Below, piece by piece: positions 9,118 to 20,645 of a DNA stretch of 64,000 nucleotides. A program made the translations under genes and the position numbers. Source of the stretch: Flaveria trinervia (taxonomy: Eukaryota; Streptophyta; Magnoliopsida; Asterales; Asteraceae); assembly GCA_025506515.1 (NCBI GenBank), contig CM046458.1, positions 44,340,574 through 44,404,573 on the forward strand. The letters are read 5' to 3'. The first letter of the stretch is position 1; every line of letters begins with the position of its first letter. Under the pieces are notes generated by a model, which had not been told where the DNA came from, searched no databases, and was given only the letters and a program-made list of their open reading frames with translations.

Positions 9118-10370
9118 ACAATCATTGTGATTGAAATTCTTGAAAGTTTGATTCAATATGGTAAACTAAGAGCTTCAGTATGATTTCCTTAAGTTGCAAA
9201 TGACTCTGGATGAACACCAAGAATTGAGCCTCAAAAGATTTTGATAACAAGACCAATAACTATTTCAACATCAATAACATTGCACCGGAAACAATACATT
9301 GTATAAACCATAGGATCAATGGCTCCTTCTGATTAGTCTTAGATTTTGATTAGTAAACTAAAGTTGGTAATTTGTGAATAGGTCCATTTACAACTCGTTC
9401 CATGTCTATCACTGAAATCAATCAAACTAGTACAGTTATGTCTATGTGATTGTTTACTAATCATAGTTGTGTGACAAACTTGTTTTAAAAATCTAAAACT
9501 GAAGTGGATCATTCTTTTGAATTATTGTTTCAAAACCAATCAAATTTGTTACTTTGTTGCTTTGAAATTTTTTTTCTAAAACAATCAAAAATTCAAACTT
9601 ACTTTCTAACTTAAACTAACGTTATTGAACCACAAATACACTTTTCACATATTTATTGTGGAAACGACCTTACTTATCCGTACTAGTGTTTGTGACATTA
9701 GTCTTAATTAATTTATTTTTTTGAGTAGATCATGACAAGCTACATAAGTTTGCCATAATGTAATAATATGTTTTGTTACATTTTCTGGCTTAACCTTATA
9801 TACTGCTAATGAAATTTTACATGACTACATGCTCGCTTTTTTAATGATACAAATGATACATGTTTTTATTTTAATGAATATGATAATTTTTTAAGATTAA
9901 TATATCCTATTTTCTTTTAGATAACACTTAAACATGGACAAACCAACGAATAATTCGAAAGACATATTAGGTATGATGTTATCATTGGAACTTTGGCAAA
10001 TACAACATATCTACATGTAATTATAAAACAATGATGCTTATTATAAGATCATATGAAATAATCTAACATAATTTTTATAAGTGCCTAAGGCTACTCCAAT
10101 TACTAACGAGCCGGTCAAAGTTGTAATAACAGAAGTTAGTCCTCAGACCAAAGATGTGGCAACCAAGACGATCAAGTACAAGATACTCCTATGTCCCCTA
10201 GATGATGAATGATGGTCAAACAATATAAATGAGATTAAAAAGCTTTTTGAGGTGTGTGTCTGAAATGATCTTGTCATGCTAGTAGCTCCATGCTTATGAT
10301 TCTACTTTTCATTAGAGTTTTATTTACCTTATTCATTACTTATATAAAATTTTCTTTAATCAACTAAGGC
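9118..10370. other. AT-rich stretch, mostly without features
   Basis: No transposon ends, LTR or protein family is recognised. One coding-like island at 10081-10254 is listed separately. Confidence 0.5.
10081..10254 (+). other. Unrecognised coding-like island
   Basis: A frame reads VPKATPITNEPVKVVITEVS, continues through TIKYKILLCPLDDE, then a TGA, then WSNNINEIKKLFEVCV before a second stop. Codon content is less AT-biased than its surroundings. The segment is preceded by a T-rich tract ending in AAG, which could be a splice acceptor, so it may be a decayed exon. I do not recognise the family and claim no function. Confidence 0.25.
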
Positions 10371-11179
10371 TGGTGCAACCAAAACAAAGACTTAGAACAT
10401 TTTTGGTGCAACTGATCAAGAACTTCAAAAGGCAAAAGAAGGAATTCCGAAGGCAAGTGCTGAACTACCAAAGGTCAAGGCTGAAAGAAATTCTGAAGAG
10501 GAACACTAACTTTCGAAGACAAAGTATTCCCACTTCCAAAGATCAACATTTAGAAGAGTTTAAGACAATAACTTCTGAAGTATGAAGATCATCAAGCCTC
10601 TGAAGAAGTAGACTCTTACGAAGTATAAATGGCTTCATTAACCTTTCGAAGAACCTACTATGAACTAGTGGACATAAGTATGGTCCTTCTGACACTCCGT
10701 TGCAACTTCTAATCTATTGCTTGGTACTTTTCCATGCCCATGTAGTTGACCATACTTTATTCCATGTTCATTCCTTATCAGTTTGTACAGTTACCGACTT
10801 TAGTTGGTGACAAAAGGTAAGTCATGGACATGTCATGACTACCAATCTTAGATAGTATTTTATCTAGGATACCTTACTTCTAGCAATGTAGTATTTGTCT
10901 AGTTGTACGTTCCAGCTGGTATTAAAGTATAACCGGCTATAGATAGTAGTGTATGTAGTTCTCGTTGTACACTTAGTAAACATGCTTGTAAGAGTCTTGT
11001 AATACTTTGAGTTAAGAATTAATATAGAAAAGAATCTTGAAAACCATTCCCTTGTGTTGTGTTTGCTTTACTTAGTATATTATTATCAACTTATAGAGGA
11101 TTCTGCATCATCAATCCGAGTGAGACTTAGTGACTTTGAGAGACTAAAATAGTGTTATGTGAAAAAAACCGATCCTGCA
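10371..11179 (+). repeat. Element B 5' LTR
   Basis: Starts TGGTGCAACCAAAAC and ends near GATCCTGCA. It aligns along its whole length with 46310-47142: AACTTCAAAAGGCAAAAG, the GTACAGTTACC.ACTTTAGTTGG block, ATAGTATTTTATCTA, TCTTGTAATACTTTGAGTT and GGATTCTGCATCATCAATCC are shared. Divergence is high, indicating an old insertion. The first ~280 bp contain many CTTCCGAAG-like repeats. Confidence 0.8.
10425..10650. repeat. CTTCsGAAG motif array in LTR B
   Basis: Frequent CTTCnGAAG or CTTCnAAAG-type short palindromes (4-bp arms, one central base) occur across U3, for example CTTTCGAAG and CTTCTGAAG. The same motif family recurs in the pol-ORF3 spacer at 17510-17790. Confidence 0.65.
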
Positions 11180-11180
11180 A

Positions 11181-11193
11181 TTTGTATAAGAGC
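11181..11193 (+). promoter_or_regulatory. Degenerate primer binding site, element B
   Basis: TTTGTATAAGAGC directly follows the LTR end and resembles TGGTATCAGAGC with several substitutions, in the expected place. Confidence 0.5.
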
Positions 11194-11302
11194 TTCATAG
11201 GCTCTTTATTGTGAGATCTTACCATCCAAATCAACCTTTTCTTCACTCATACTTTCACCTCGCCCAAAGGGGCCCTCAATCAAAAAATTATCTGAAAGTG
11301 AA

Positions 11303-14000
11303 ATGGGACAATCTCTAAAGCACCCATCATCACCCCTGAATAAACTTCAGATCTTGGAGTAGACGTGTTGAAGGCTTCATTAGGTATCAAGACAAAATGA
11401 TGTAGAAATATATCACCAATGGCCCTTACAAACTAAAGGTTGCAGCATGGCTAGCAATGGTGTTATGATAGAGATGGTTGTTAAAGACTATTTTGAGGAA
11501 AACCACAAGTGACTAGAGATCGATATAAAAGCAATGAATGTTCTTATGACTGCCATAACCAACTCAATCATGATGGGTTTTGAGCATTGTCAATCAGCCA
11601 AAGAACTCTTTGATGCTTTGTCTTGCATGTATGCTAGCTCTAATGACTCTAAGAAAGATTCCCTCAAGCAAAAATATAAAAACTGTACATAGTCAGTCAA
11701 CGAAAGAACTCTTTGATGCTTTGTCTCAGATGTACGCTAGCTCCATTGACTCTATGAAAGATTCCATGAAGCAAAAATATAAAAACAGTATTTACATTGC
11801 TGGAGAGACCCTCAGTTAGCCATACTTTAGGGATCTTATTTCATCACTTAAGTTTGTGGGAGTGACTCTTGAGACAATAGATCTCTCAATAAAGTTCATG
11901 AGTGCACTTCCAAGTGAGTGGACTTTCTATTGTGTCTATATTAAAAGGATAGAGAACTTAAACACTCTCAAAATGACTAAACTATATGGCATCCTTGATG
12001 GATACCGTGTAGAGATGGAAAACAAGGGAGGCCACTAGGTGAACAGACCCTCAAGCCTCCATGCTAAAAATGCTTTAATGGTTGCTGAAGGCTCAAGACC
12101 ACAAGCCTTAGCAGATGTTGACTTACTCCTGGCAGCTATCCTATTCTTTTGGGCCATACATTACCTTTCCTGAGACTCCAAGGTCTCAACAGGCTCAGTC
12201 AAGTCCTTTCCAGCATGGTTGTGCCTTTGTCTCATGAAATAGGAATTCTATTGATTTTCAGTTTTCTTTGATGATATAGAATGTTTAAGCCTAGATGATG
12301 TCAAGTACATCGACATTGTCCAATAGATCGCTCTGTTAACTTATAGGGCAAATAAGTTCTTTTAGCGAACTAGAAGGCAATTTCCCCAAAACTCCACTAA
12401 AAGCAAGTTTGGGTTTAACAAAACAAAGGCCAAATGTTACAACTGTAACCAACTTGGGCACTTTGCGAGGGAATGCAAGGCTCCCAAATCCAATTTGGAA
12501 ACCTCTCAAGCCTCCACACATCCTACTACACCTAAAACAACTAGAAAGTTAACTAAACAACACAGTTGTTGTTGCTCAAGAGGTGGACTGGAACTTCATG
12601 GTGCGAAATGTGACCCCTGCTCAAGCTTTGATGGCTGGCACTTATGACAAGGTATTTGAACACCTCTATACTCGAGCTTGGATTGCTAAATTTAAATTAT
12701 ATAAGGACTACAATATGCAAATTAAATCTGATATTGAATATTTAAATATTTTAAGAGTGAATTTAAAAAGACTAAATGTAACATTAATATAAAAATTAAA
12801 GAGTTGGAGAAAACTGTGTTCTTTTTAAAATATGAACATGCCAACTATTAGACTCAAATCAAATACTTAATCCCCAAATTGAGTGAGGCTCAAGCCCAAC
12901 TACTCACGGCTGAGGCTTAAGCAGGAAGCATGATATTTCAAAACAAAATTTCCAAGCCATTCTTGTATCATCCTCCCACTAAAAAATTGTTATCAAAACA
13001 AAGGTGGGTTGGGAATTAATGAAATTACTCCACCACATTCTTATGAGTCTATTAGACAACCAAGATATAGGACCAAAGAGAAAGAGGTTCTAACTGTTAA
13101 CCGACCATCCTATGAGTTGAAGAGTGATGCAACAATGGAGACCATCATAGGGAAAGATCAGGTAAATCAACGATTTCCACAAGTGATGATCAACCCCTAA
13201 TCACCATTGCTAGAAGAAACTAGGCTATGATAGCCAAAAAACCTGTCAAGAAAGTGGTTAAATTCAAGCTAAAAATAGACCTAAATTAAAAGGTATGTTT
13301 CTTTAAGATGGATTCCAAGTGGTTGGAAGCTCTAATCCTAGAAAGGAGTGTAATACTAGCACTACTGTCTAGCTAATGGATGAGAAGTTAAAGGGGAAGA
13401 CTATTGGTGAAGACAATAAGAGCAAGAAACAACAGTCTTCACATCCCCCAAAGGTTAACATTGCATGCATAATGTGTTGTCTGCAAAACCATATGGCTAA
13501 AGTTTGTCACTACAATCCTACAAGCACATATTACACAAATAATGTTAAGAAAGAAGGATTCAAGGAGGGTTTCACATTTGGAACCTATCACATGATCTAA
13601 GTAATGAGGACAGGAAAGCTTGTTTCTAAAGCAAAGTTGCATTTGGAAGAAACTCATTCTTCCAAAGGGAAAATAGCTTCAGAAAATAAGGCTTAGAAAA
13701 TTCAAAGGAATAAACGAGTTCCTTTGAAACCTTCCGAAAAGAAGACTGCTTTGGAAGAAAAGGTGAGGAAAGCTTCTTCTGAGATGAAAGAAGCCTCGAA
13801 AGTACACCATGATGCACAAACTTTATCAAGCTCATATACTTTGATCAGCCAAGGGATGGATTGGAAGATCAAACAAGATACTAAAGCCTAACCCTCTTCT
13901 TCACAAACATCTATTGAACCCCATGCATACACTTTGGTTGAATTAAATCCTCATCATTTGAAAAACCCCCATGCAAGGCTTGGGTTTCCAATAAACACTA
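11303..14000 (+). pseudogene. gag: Element B gag pseudogene with two CCHC knuckles
   Basis: The likely start is ATG at 11303 (MGQSLKHPSSPLNK). The capsid core is visible at 11460-12030: VVKDYFEENHK, VLMTAITNSIMMGFEHCQSA, AKELFDALSCMYASS and IKFMSALPSEWTFYC, the UBN2-type pattern. A zinc knuckle CYNCNQLGHFAREC (CX2CX4HX4C) is at 12435-12476. A second, CIMCCLQNHMAKVC, is at 13466-13507. Two knuckles are also seen in C1 and C2. Many stops and frameshifts occur, plus a 103-bp internal tandem duplication at 11589-11794. It is non-functional. The C-terminal end is imprecise. Confidence 0.75.
11589..11794. repeat. 103-bp tandem duplication inside gag of element B
   Basis: The segment beginning GTCAATCAGCCAAAGAACTC at 11589 is repeated from GTCAGTCAACGAAAGAACTC at 11692. 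Both encode the helix AKELFDALS..YASS..S followed by KQKYKN. The copies differ at about ten positions. Because 103 is not a multiple of three, the duplication shifts the frame. Confidence 0.9.
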
Positions 14001-14029
14001 ACTTTTTCACCTTATGGGCAGGGACATCC

Positions 14030-17000
14030 ACATGATAAAAATGACAACGTGTGGATCGTAGATAAAAGATGCTCCTAACACATGACTAGAAATAGATCTC
14101 TTTGTCAACAATTTCAACATTTTGATGGAGCTCCAGTTAAATTTGGAGGTGAGGCTTGAGGATACATTTCTGGCAGATGAAGTGTATCTAGCAGCAAGTT
14201 AAGAGTCGACAAAGTAAACTTTGTCAAAGGGCTTGAACAAATCTTTATAGTGTTTCTCAGATTTTGATCAAAAGCACCAAATGATTTTCAAAAAACATGA
14301 GTGCATTATCCTCAAACTCAGGATGACAATTTCTCAAGAATTGGTGCTTCTTAGATCTCCTAGGAAAAGGGATATGTACAAGCTAGATGTGAACAATGCT
14401 TTCCCATTGGGTGAAGTATCAAGCTTTCTTTCCAAATCTGATAGTGATGAGTCAAATTTGCGGCATAAACAAATGTGTCATGTAATTTTAAAACCATGAA
14501 TAAATTGGTTAAAATTAACTTGGTACATGGTTTGCCTAAAAAGAAATTTTTCTGTAAAGATAACTATCTTACTTGTCTAAAAAAGAAGCAACATAGAGCA
14601 TCTCATAAATTCAAAATAGTTAACTCCATCACCACTACACTACACTTTGTGCACATGGATCTATTTGGTCCCATAAGTATAATGAGCATTGTAAGGAAAT
14701 CATACTACCTTGTGATTGTTGATGATTTTCCTAGATTCACATGGGTATTCTTTTTAAGGACTAAGGATGAAATAGGTAAAACTTTAAAATCTTTTATTCT
14801 TAAAATGAAAATCAAATTGATCACAAGGTTAAGATAATTAGGAATAATCAAGGGACTGAGTGTAGTTCTTGACTCATTCTATAACTTAAAAGGGATTTCT
14901 ACACAATATAGTGATCCTAGAACTCCTCAACAGAATGGTGTTGCTAAGAGGAGAAATAGGACACTTATTGAGGCTACACAAACTATTTTAGTTGATTCAA
15001 AACTGCCTCTAAGATTCTGGGCAAAGGCATTCAGTACTACATGCTACTTGAATAATAGAGTTCTTGTAGTTAAGCCACATGGAATAACCTCCTATGAGCT
15101 ATGGAATAAGAGGCCAACATCTATTGTTTGTCTTAGCTTCTTTGGCAGCAATTGTACCGTACTTAACACAGGAAAATTTAGCAAAATTTTCTGAAAAGTC
15201 AGATGATGCTATCTTTGTTACATATTCCTCTACTTCTATTGCTTATTGAGTGTATAATATTAAAAATCAACAATTTGAGGAATCATCCAACATTGCTGTT
15301 AATGAGCACAATCCTTGCGTTATGGGGAATGGACCTGATCATATCATAGATTTAGATTGTTTCCAAGCTATTATAAACCTTCTTGTGAGAATGTTTCAGC
15401 TTGAATTGGTACTCAAAGCGATTTTTTTGATGACCAACTATTTGAGTTACCCAGACCTCTTCCAAGTTCTCCAAGAATTGTTGAAAATCAAGCTCCCACA
15501 ACTGGCAGATCTGATAGTATAACTATCTCAAGAACTAGTGAAACTTCAACAAGTTGTCAACAACATAAGCCTTAAAACTCATCAGATGATAATGTACAAC
15601 ACCAAGCTGATGGACGTAGCATTTTGAAGGAACATTCAACTGTATTTGCTACTTCACAACAAAATGATGATGAAGTTTTTCTCCTGTTCATTGAACGAAT
15701 GTGATACATCAGCTTAGCCAAGTGTTCATAACTCTAAGGAAAAATTTTTTGATTGGATCTATCTATGCAACGGGATGTGGTCCCTAGGCTCAAGATTCAT
15801 AACACTCTCGTAACTGAAAATATTATTAGAGATGTCTTTGAAGGTGTGAGAACAATGGGAAAAACTCATAATGGGAATGTCTTCCTATACTCATGCTTCC
15901 TATCTCAGGTGGAGCTAAAGAAGGTAGAAGAAGCCTTGAAAGATAGTAGTTGGGTTGAATCAATGCAAGAGTAATTACTTCAATTCAAGAGACAAAAGGT
16001 TTGGAACCTATGTCCACTACCATCTGGTCAAGTACCAATAGGCACAAAATAGATATTATGAACCAAGAGTGATGATAGAGGCTTCCTCATTAAAAAAAGG
16101 GCAAGACTGGTAGTTCAAGGATATGCTCAAGAGGGGAGAATTAATTACACTGATTTGTTTACACCTGTTGCAAGACTTGATGCAATGAGGATATTTCTTG
16201 TATATGTTGCATTCAAAATTTTACTGTCTACCAACTTGATGTCAAATGTGCATTCTATACGGGGATATATATAAGGAATTCTATGTGTGCCAGCCTCTAG
16301 GATTTAAAGAGTCATAGCACCCCAACTATGTGTGGAAATGGGATAAAGCTCTCTATGGGCTGCACTAAGCACCTAGACTGTGGTATGAGACCTTGTCTCA
16401 GTTTCTCCGGATGAATGGTTACACAAGAGGTACCATTGACAAGACTATATTCATAAAAAATTTTGGGAAATAAATTTTGCTCATACAAGTCTATGACCAA
16501 ATGTACAAAGACTTTGAGAGCATAATGAGGAAGAAATTTGAAATGAGTTCCATATGGAAAATGGACTTTTTCCTTGGAATTTAAGTGAAATAGATGAAAG
16601 AAGGGTTGTTTATCAATCAATCTAAATATGTCAAAGACACTTTAGAGAGATTTCATATGAATGCTTGTAAGCCAATAAAGACTCTGATACCCAAAAATCA
16701 TAATCTTCGTCCTGACTCTAAGGGGGAGGATAGTGGTCAACATTAGTATAGGGCTATTATTGGATCATTGACATATCTCATAGCAAGTAAACCTGATATC
16801 ATATTTGCAACAAGCATTTGTGCAAGATCTCAAGCTACTTCAAAGGTGTCTCACCTAGTTGCTACTAAAAGAATCCTTAGATACCATAAATGAGCACCTA
16901 ACCTAGGTCTCTAGTATCCAAGGAACACCAACTTCAATCTTTATGGCTACACTAACAGTGACTATGGTGGCTATAATATTATAAAGAAATAAACATAAAG

Positions 17001-17420
17001 AGTATGTCAAATTCTTGGTGGAAGGATCATCTCATGGCAATGCAAGTAGCAATCATGTGTTATAACATTAGCTGCTGAAGCTGAATACATTGCTGCAGCT
17101 AGTTGTTGTACTTAGCTACTGTGGATTCAAAACCAGATGATAGACTATGGATTCAACTTCATTAGGATTCATATCTACATTGATAACAAGAGTGTTATTT
17201 CCATCCCAGAAAATCTTGTCAAGCACTCCAAGACAAAGAACATTGACATCAGGTGTCATTTCATTAGAGATATTAATGACAAAAACCTGATCATACTAGT
17301 CAAAGTTGACTCAAATTAACAATATTTTGATTTGATCACTAAAGCATTTGATGAACAAAGATTTAAGTATCTTATTACAGCTATTGGGATGATAAACATT
17401 GATTAGTCTATCACACTTGA
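14030..17420 (+). pseudogene. pol: Element B pol pseudogene (PR-IN-RT-RNaseH)
   Basis: Protease remnant WIVDKRCS*HMT at 14052-14090 replaces the usual WxVDSGCSxHMT, so the DSG triad is lost. The integrase region at 14455-15200 holds NKLVKINLVHGLPKK, HMDLFGPISIMSI, VIVDDFPRFTWVFF and later NGVAKRRNRTLIEA. The second catalytic Asp reads Asn (IRNNQGTE) and the Glu reads Lys. Reverse transcriptase covers about 15950-16640 (LVVQGYAQE). Its active-site YVDD box has been deleted: LLIQVYDQMYKDFES joins sequences normally about a dozen residues apart. RNase H remnants end near 17400. The gene is clearly dead. Confidence 0.8.
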
Positions 17421-17509
17421 ATGCCTTTTCAAAATGTTTCTTGTCTTTGTCAAATACAATCAAAGCCTATTACAAAAGTTTCTTTTTCAAATCTTTGTTA
17501 AGAACGAGT

Positions 17510-17790
17510 TCTTCTGAAGAGAAGTTATCACTCGGAAGATGTCTTGTGTATCTTCAGAAGTAAAATTCCTACAAGATAATTTTATCTTCCATGGAGTTCT
17601 TAGTCTTGAAAGAGTATTTAGTATTATACCAAATCTCCTTCCGAAGCTTGAAAACTTCTTCTCTCAAAAGACCTCCTTACTCTTGGAAGTAAATTTCTCT
17701 TAGGATATATTTACCTTCGGAAGTAAGTTTGGCTTAGGAAGAAGATTACCTTCGGAAGAGCTTTTACACTCGGATGAAAGATTTACTGTG
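17510..17790. repeat. CTTCsGAAG motif array in pol-ORF3 spacer of element B
   Basis: The spacer after RNase H carries about a dozen copies of CTTCGGAAG, CTTCCGAAG, CTCGGAAG and CTTCAGAAG-type motifs, the family found in this element's LTRs. It lies upstream of the ORF3 start, with a TATA-like box at 17938 between the two. Confidence 0.8.
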
Positions 17791-17937
17791 TAACGGAAAT
17801 ATTTTGGGCCCAATTCTATAAAAAGCTAAAGATTATATTAATGATGTTAGAATATTTTAAATAGTTTTAACCTTACCGCCCTTGTCACATCATACCCCAA
17901 ACCACCACTTCACCTTATTAATCCACCATTTTCACCC

Positions 17938-17947
17938 ATTTAAATAC
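17938..17947 (+). promoter_or_regulatory. TATA-like box upstream of ORF3, element B
   Basis: ATTTAAATAC lies between the motif array and the ORF3 ATG at 18053, about 110 bp before it. The position is analogous to the CTATAAATAC box in C1. Confidence 0.45.
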
Positions 17948-18052
17948 TTCTGACCCACTTTAGTAATCTTTTTACCAATCTCACAGGCCTAAGTTTCCTT
18001 TGTCTTCAATATACCCAAAATCAAACTAATTTCCTATTCAACTATCTCAAAA

Positions 18053-19685
18053 ATGGCACTATACCCTCAACATAAGCATGTCGCACTCCTTGACTCTTCC
18101 AAGGATGCTAACTTCTCTGCAATAATCCACTTCCTTACCCAGTGAACCTAGTTTTGAGGGAACAGTTAGATTGAAACCCCACTATTTACTCAAACCAAAC
18201 AACATAGTTTTGTGGGAACAGTCAGATTGAAACCTTGAACGGAGTTAGGGTTATTAGGCCAAGCATTTACGACTAGCAATTGATCACATCCAAACAAACA
18301 ATCAAGGAGCTTCTAGAGCTCCATGATGAGGGTTCTCCTACGAACACCCCCAAATCAAACTTGGATGACACATATACCCAGATAGGATATGGTGGTGATG
18401 TGAGCAGGTCAACTGTATACAAGTTCAATTTCACCTACAATTGGAAGGTCTGCTTCACATAGTCCATCAATGTTTGTCAAACAAGTCTGGTGGTTGGGAC
18501 TAAATTCTCAATGAACTAGGATGCCTAGTTCATGAGTTTGAAAAAGGCCTCAGGTTTAACTACTCAAGGTTTGTGCTGACCAATCTCATGGGAAACCCTC
18601 AAAGGGAAACATTTTACATGTATCCCAAATTTATTAACCACATAATCAATTGTGAGTTGGATCAGAGTCAGCTTGTCTATGCAGCTACTCTACCAATCCC
18701 TCACATGAGGCCGACCATCTTCAAAATCTTATAAAGAGTGTCCACCAACTACACTAGAAAACACACTTAGCTCCATTCAAGTATGACTGAGACAATATCT
18801 CCTAGTGACATCCTTGTTAACCTGACATGTAATGAACCCATACTAGCAATAACCACCACATTGGCAAATCTTCCTTCTCACCCCATCAGATTACATAACA
18901 AAGACGCTCCAAGCTAACTCTTGTTCAAACACCTCTGGTTGAACAAGTTCCCTATGTTCTATCCAAAAAGGTTAGAGTGAAAACATGGGCTCCCACTTAG
19001 TCTGAGGTCCCACCTTCTTTCATAATTGACCTTAATATGAGAATTAAGTCTCCTCAATCTCAATCCCATGAACCCCAAACAAAACATAAACCCTTAGGAT
19101 GAGTCCCTATACTCTCATGAGTAGCCAAAAAGGCATAATCCCATCATAGGCTTAATGCCATTGGACATTGATCAACGTCCTGGGTCATTATGCATAACTT
19201 CTATATCTTTTACTAACCTTTTAATAGGTACTCATGAATAGACCATATCTCTTCAAGGCCATGATGCTGATCCAGGACACCAATCTAAGGATCATCTAAG
19301 CCTAGATAAATCTCTTATTTCTAGCCCCCATCAGCAAACCCAAACATAGGTGAGTCCCACTAGTGTGGATGGGACTAATGTAGATTCAGGTGGCACTACT
19401 AAAGGTGCCCTAAAAAACCCTCAAGACTGACCCAAACTTAGGTGAGTCCGACTAGTATGGATGGGACTAATGTAGATTCAGCTGGCACTACCAAAGGTGC
19501 CCTAAAGGACCCTCAGGATAGTGGTTACATATCTGAGGCTAAATCTACAGGAACCATGCTTTTGTTGACTCTAAAAAAGACATCATTAAGCAAGGGATAC
19601 AAGAGCGCAAAGAGACCACAACTGGTGGTGAGGATGAACATACTTGGTATGTTACCTTATCTCATGGTGATTCTTCTAAAGAGGA
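18053..19685 (+). pseudogene. Element B ORF3 (extra Sirevirus ORF), first segment
   Basis: Starts MALYPQHKHVALLDSSKDAN, then AIIHFLTQ. This mirrors the N-terminus of ORF3 in C1 and C2 (basic start, HN.VAYL, FDTAIDLM). Downstream frames contain fragments such as FNYSRFVLTNLMGNP-like and YPKFINHIINCEL-like pieces, all broken by stops. The later part is Pro/Ser-rich. It ends where C1 inserted, at GAGGA. Sirevirus third ORFs have been called envelope-like, but their function is unproven and I assign none. A local imperfect repeat (TTAGGTGAGTCC...GGGACTAATGTAGATTCA) occurs at about 19350 and 19439. Confidence 0.6.
19681..19685. repeat. Target-site duplication of C1, left
   Basis: GAGGA immediately before the C1 5' LTR, matched by GAGGA at 31781-31785 immediately after the 3' LTR. 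Confidence 0.9.
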
Positions 19686-19921
19686 TGTTGGACCAAAAGA
19701 ACCAATGAGCCTGATCAGAAAAACCTCTAAGTCCCACAGACATTACAACTGCTGAAGAAGATCACAACAGCTAAAGCATCAGCTGATTACAAGGTCTGAA
19801 GACAAAGTCTGAAAGTAAACAACTAAAGAAAAAAGACTGAAGACAAAGTCTGAAGCCATCAGATGAAGACAAAGTCTGAAAGTAAAGTACTGAAAAACAA
19901 AGACTGAAGACCAAAGTGATC

Positions 19922-19988
19922 AGTAGTTGTCACAATAGCTGAAGTAATTAACTTTAGTAGTTGTCACAATAGCTGAAGTATTAACTTT
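19922..19988. repeat. ~34-bp tandem duplication unique to the C1 5' LTR
   Basis: AGTAGTTGTCACAATAGCTG plus the following TAATTAACTTT-like tail occurs twice in a row. The 3' LTR has a single copy. This is a post-insertion change in one LTR. Confidence 0.75.
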
Positions 19989-20165
19989 AGTAGTTGTGAT
20001 GGTTTCCTTTCAGTACTTGTAATTTACTTTTCAGTAGCTATAGTTTCAGTAGTTGTAATTCAGTAGTTTTATGTTTTTGTACTTAAGCATTCTCTGAGAT
20101 GTAATCAGTAGTTGAGAACATTCTCAGTAGTTTGCATAGTTTTAGTAGTTTGAATAATTCTGTTT

Positions 20166-20214
20166 GATGTCACTATCATGTGACATCATCAGACGTCACA
20201 TATCCTATATAAGG
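20166..20214 (+). promoter_or_regulatory. C1 LTR core promoter: inverted repeat, ACGT element and TATA box
   Basis: A perfect 8-bp inverted repeat, GATGTCAC/GTGACATC (20166-20173 and 20180-20187, 6-nt spacer), is followed by AGACGTCAC (an ACGT-core, bZIP-type site) and then CTATATAAGG at 20205-20214. The 3' LTR keeps the same arrangement with its TATA box at 31568-31577. Function as a bZIP site is inferred from sequence only. Confidence 0.6.
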
Positions 20215-20418
20215 AATGTTGACCTAGTTGTAAAGTGTGACATTGAGCCACCACGAAAGTATACAAATGAAATATTTCTTTTGCAGAATTCTCTCTTTTA
20301 TAACTGTGTACTGTTACATTGAATATCAATTGTGTTCTTGTGAATTGTTTAATTCATTGTTCGAATTCCGCTGCAATATTCTCTAATTAATCAAACTTAG
20401 ATCACGGATCCTAAAAAA

Positions 20419-20430
20419 TGGTATCAGAGC
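20419..20430 (+). promoter_or_regulatory. Primer binding site (initiator tRNA-Met), C1
   Basis: TGGTATCAGAGC two bases after the LTR. The leader up to the gag ATG at 20646 holds no other feature. Confidence 0.95.
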
Positions 20431-20645
20431 AAGGTTCATTATTGATCGATCTAACAATTGATCATTGAAACTGCTATTCGATATCTAAGTTTGATTGAAT
20501 TAGCATATTTGCAAGAATTGGTTATAGATCATTGAATTTCTGTTGCTTTCGTTTATCTGCTTTGAGTTTTCTCTAGTTCATATTGAGTTTGTTGTGTTTT
20601 GCACTAAATCAGTTAAAACTTAATTGAATTTGGTTGAATCTGAGA

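Larger units (their letters stand above)
19686..20416 (+). repeat. C1 5' LTR
   Basis: Starts TGTTGGACCAAAAGAACC. Its end is GATCCTAAAA instead of the GATCCTAACA of the 3' LTR. It is 731 bp, slightly longer than its partner because of a ~34-bp tandem repeat at 19922-19988. It carries many CAGTAGTT, CTGAAG and AACTACTG-type motifs and a TATA box at 20205. Confidence 0.9.
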
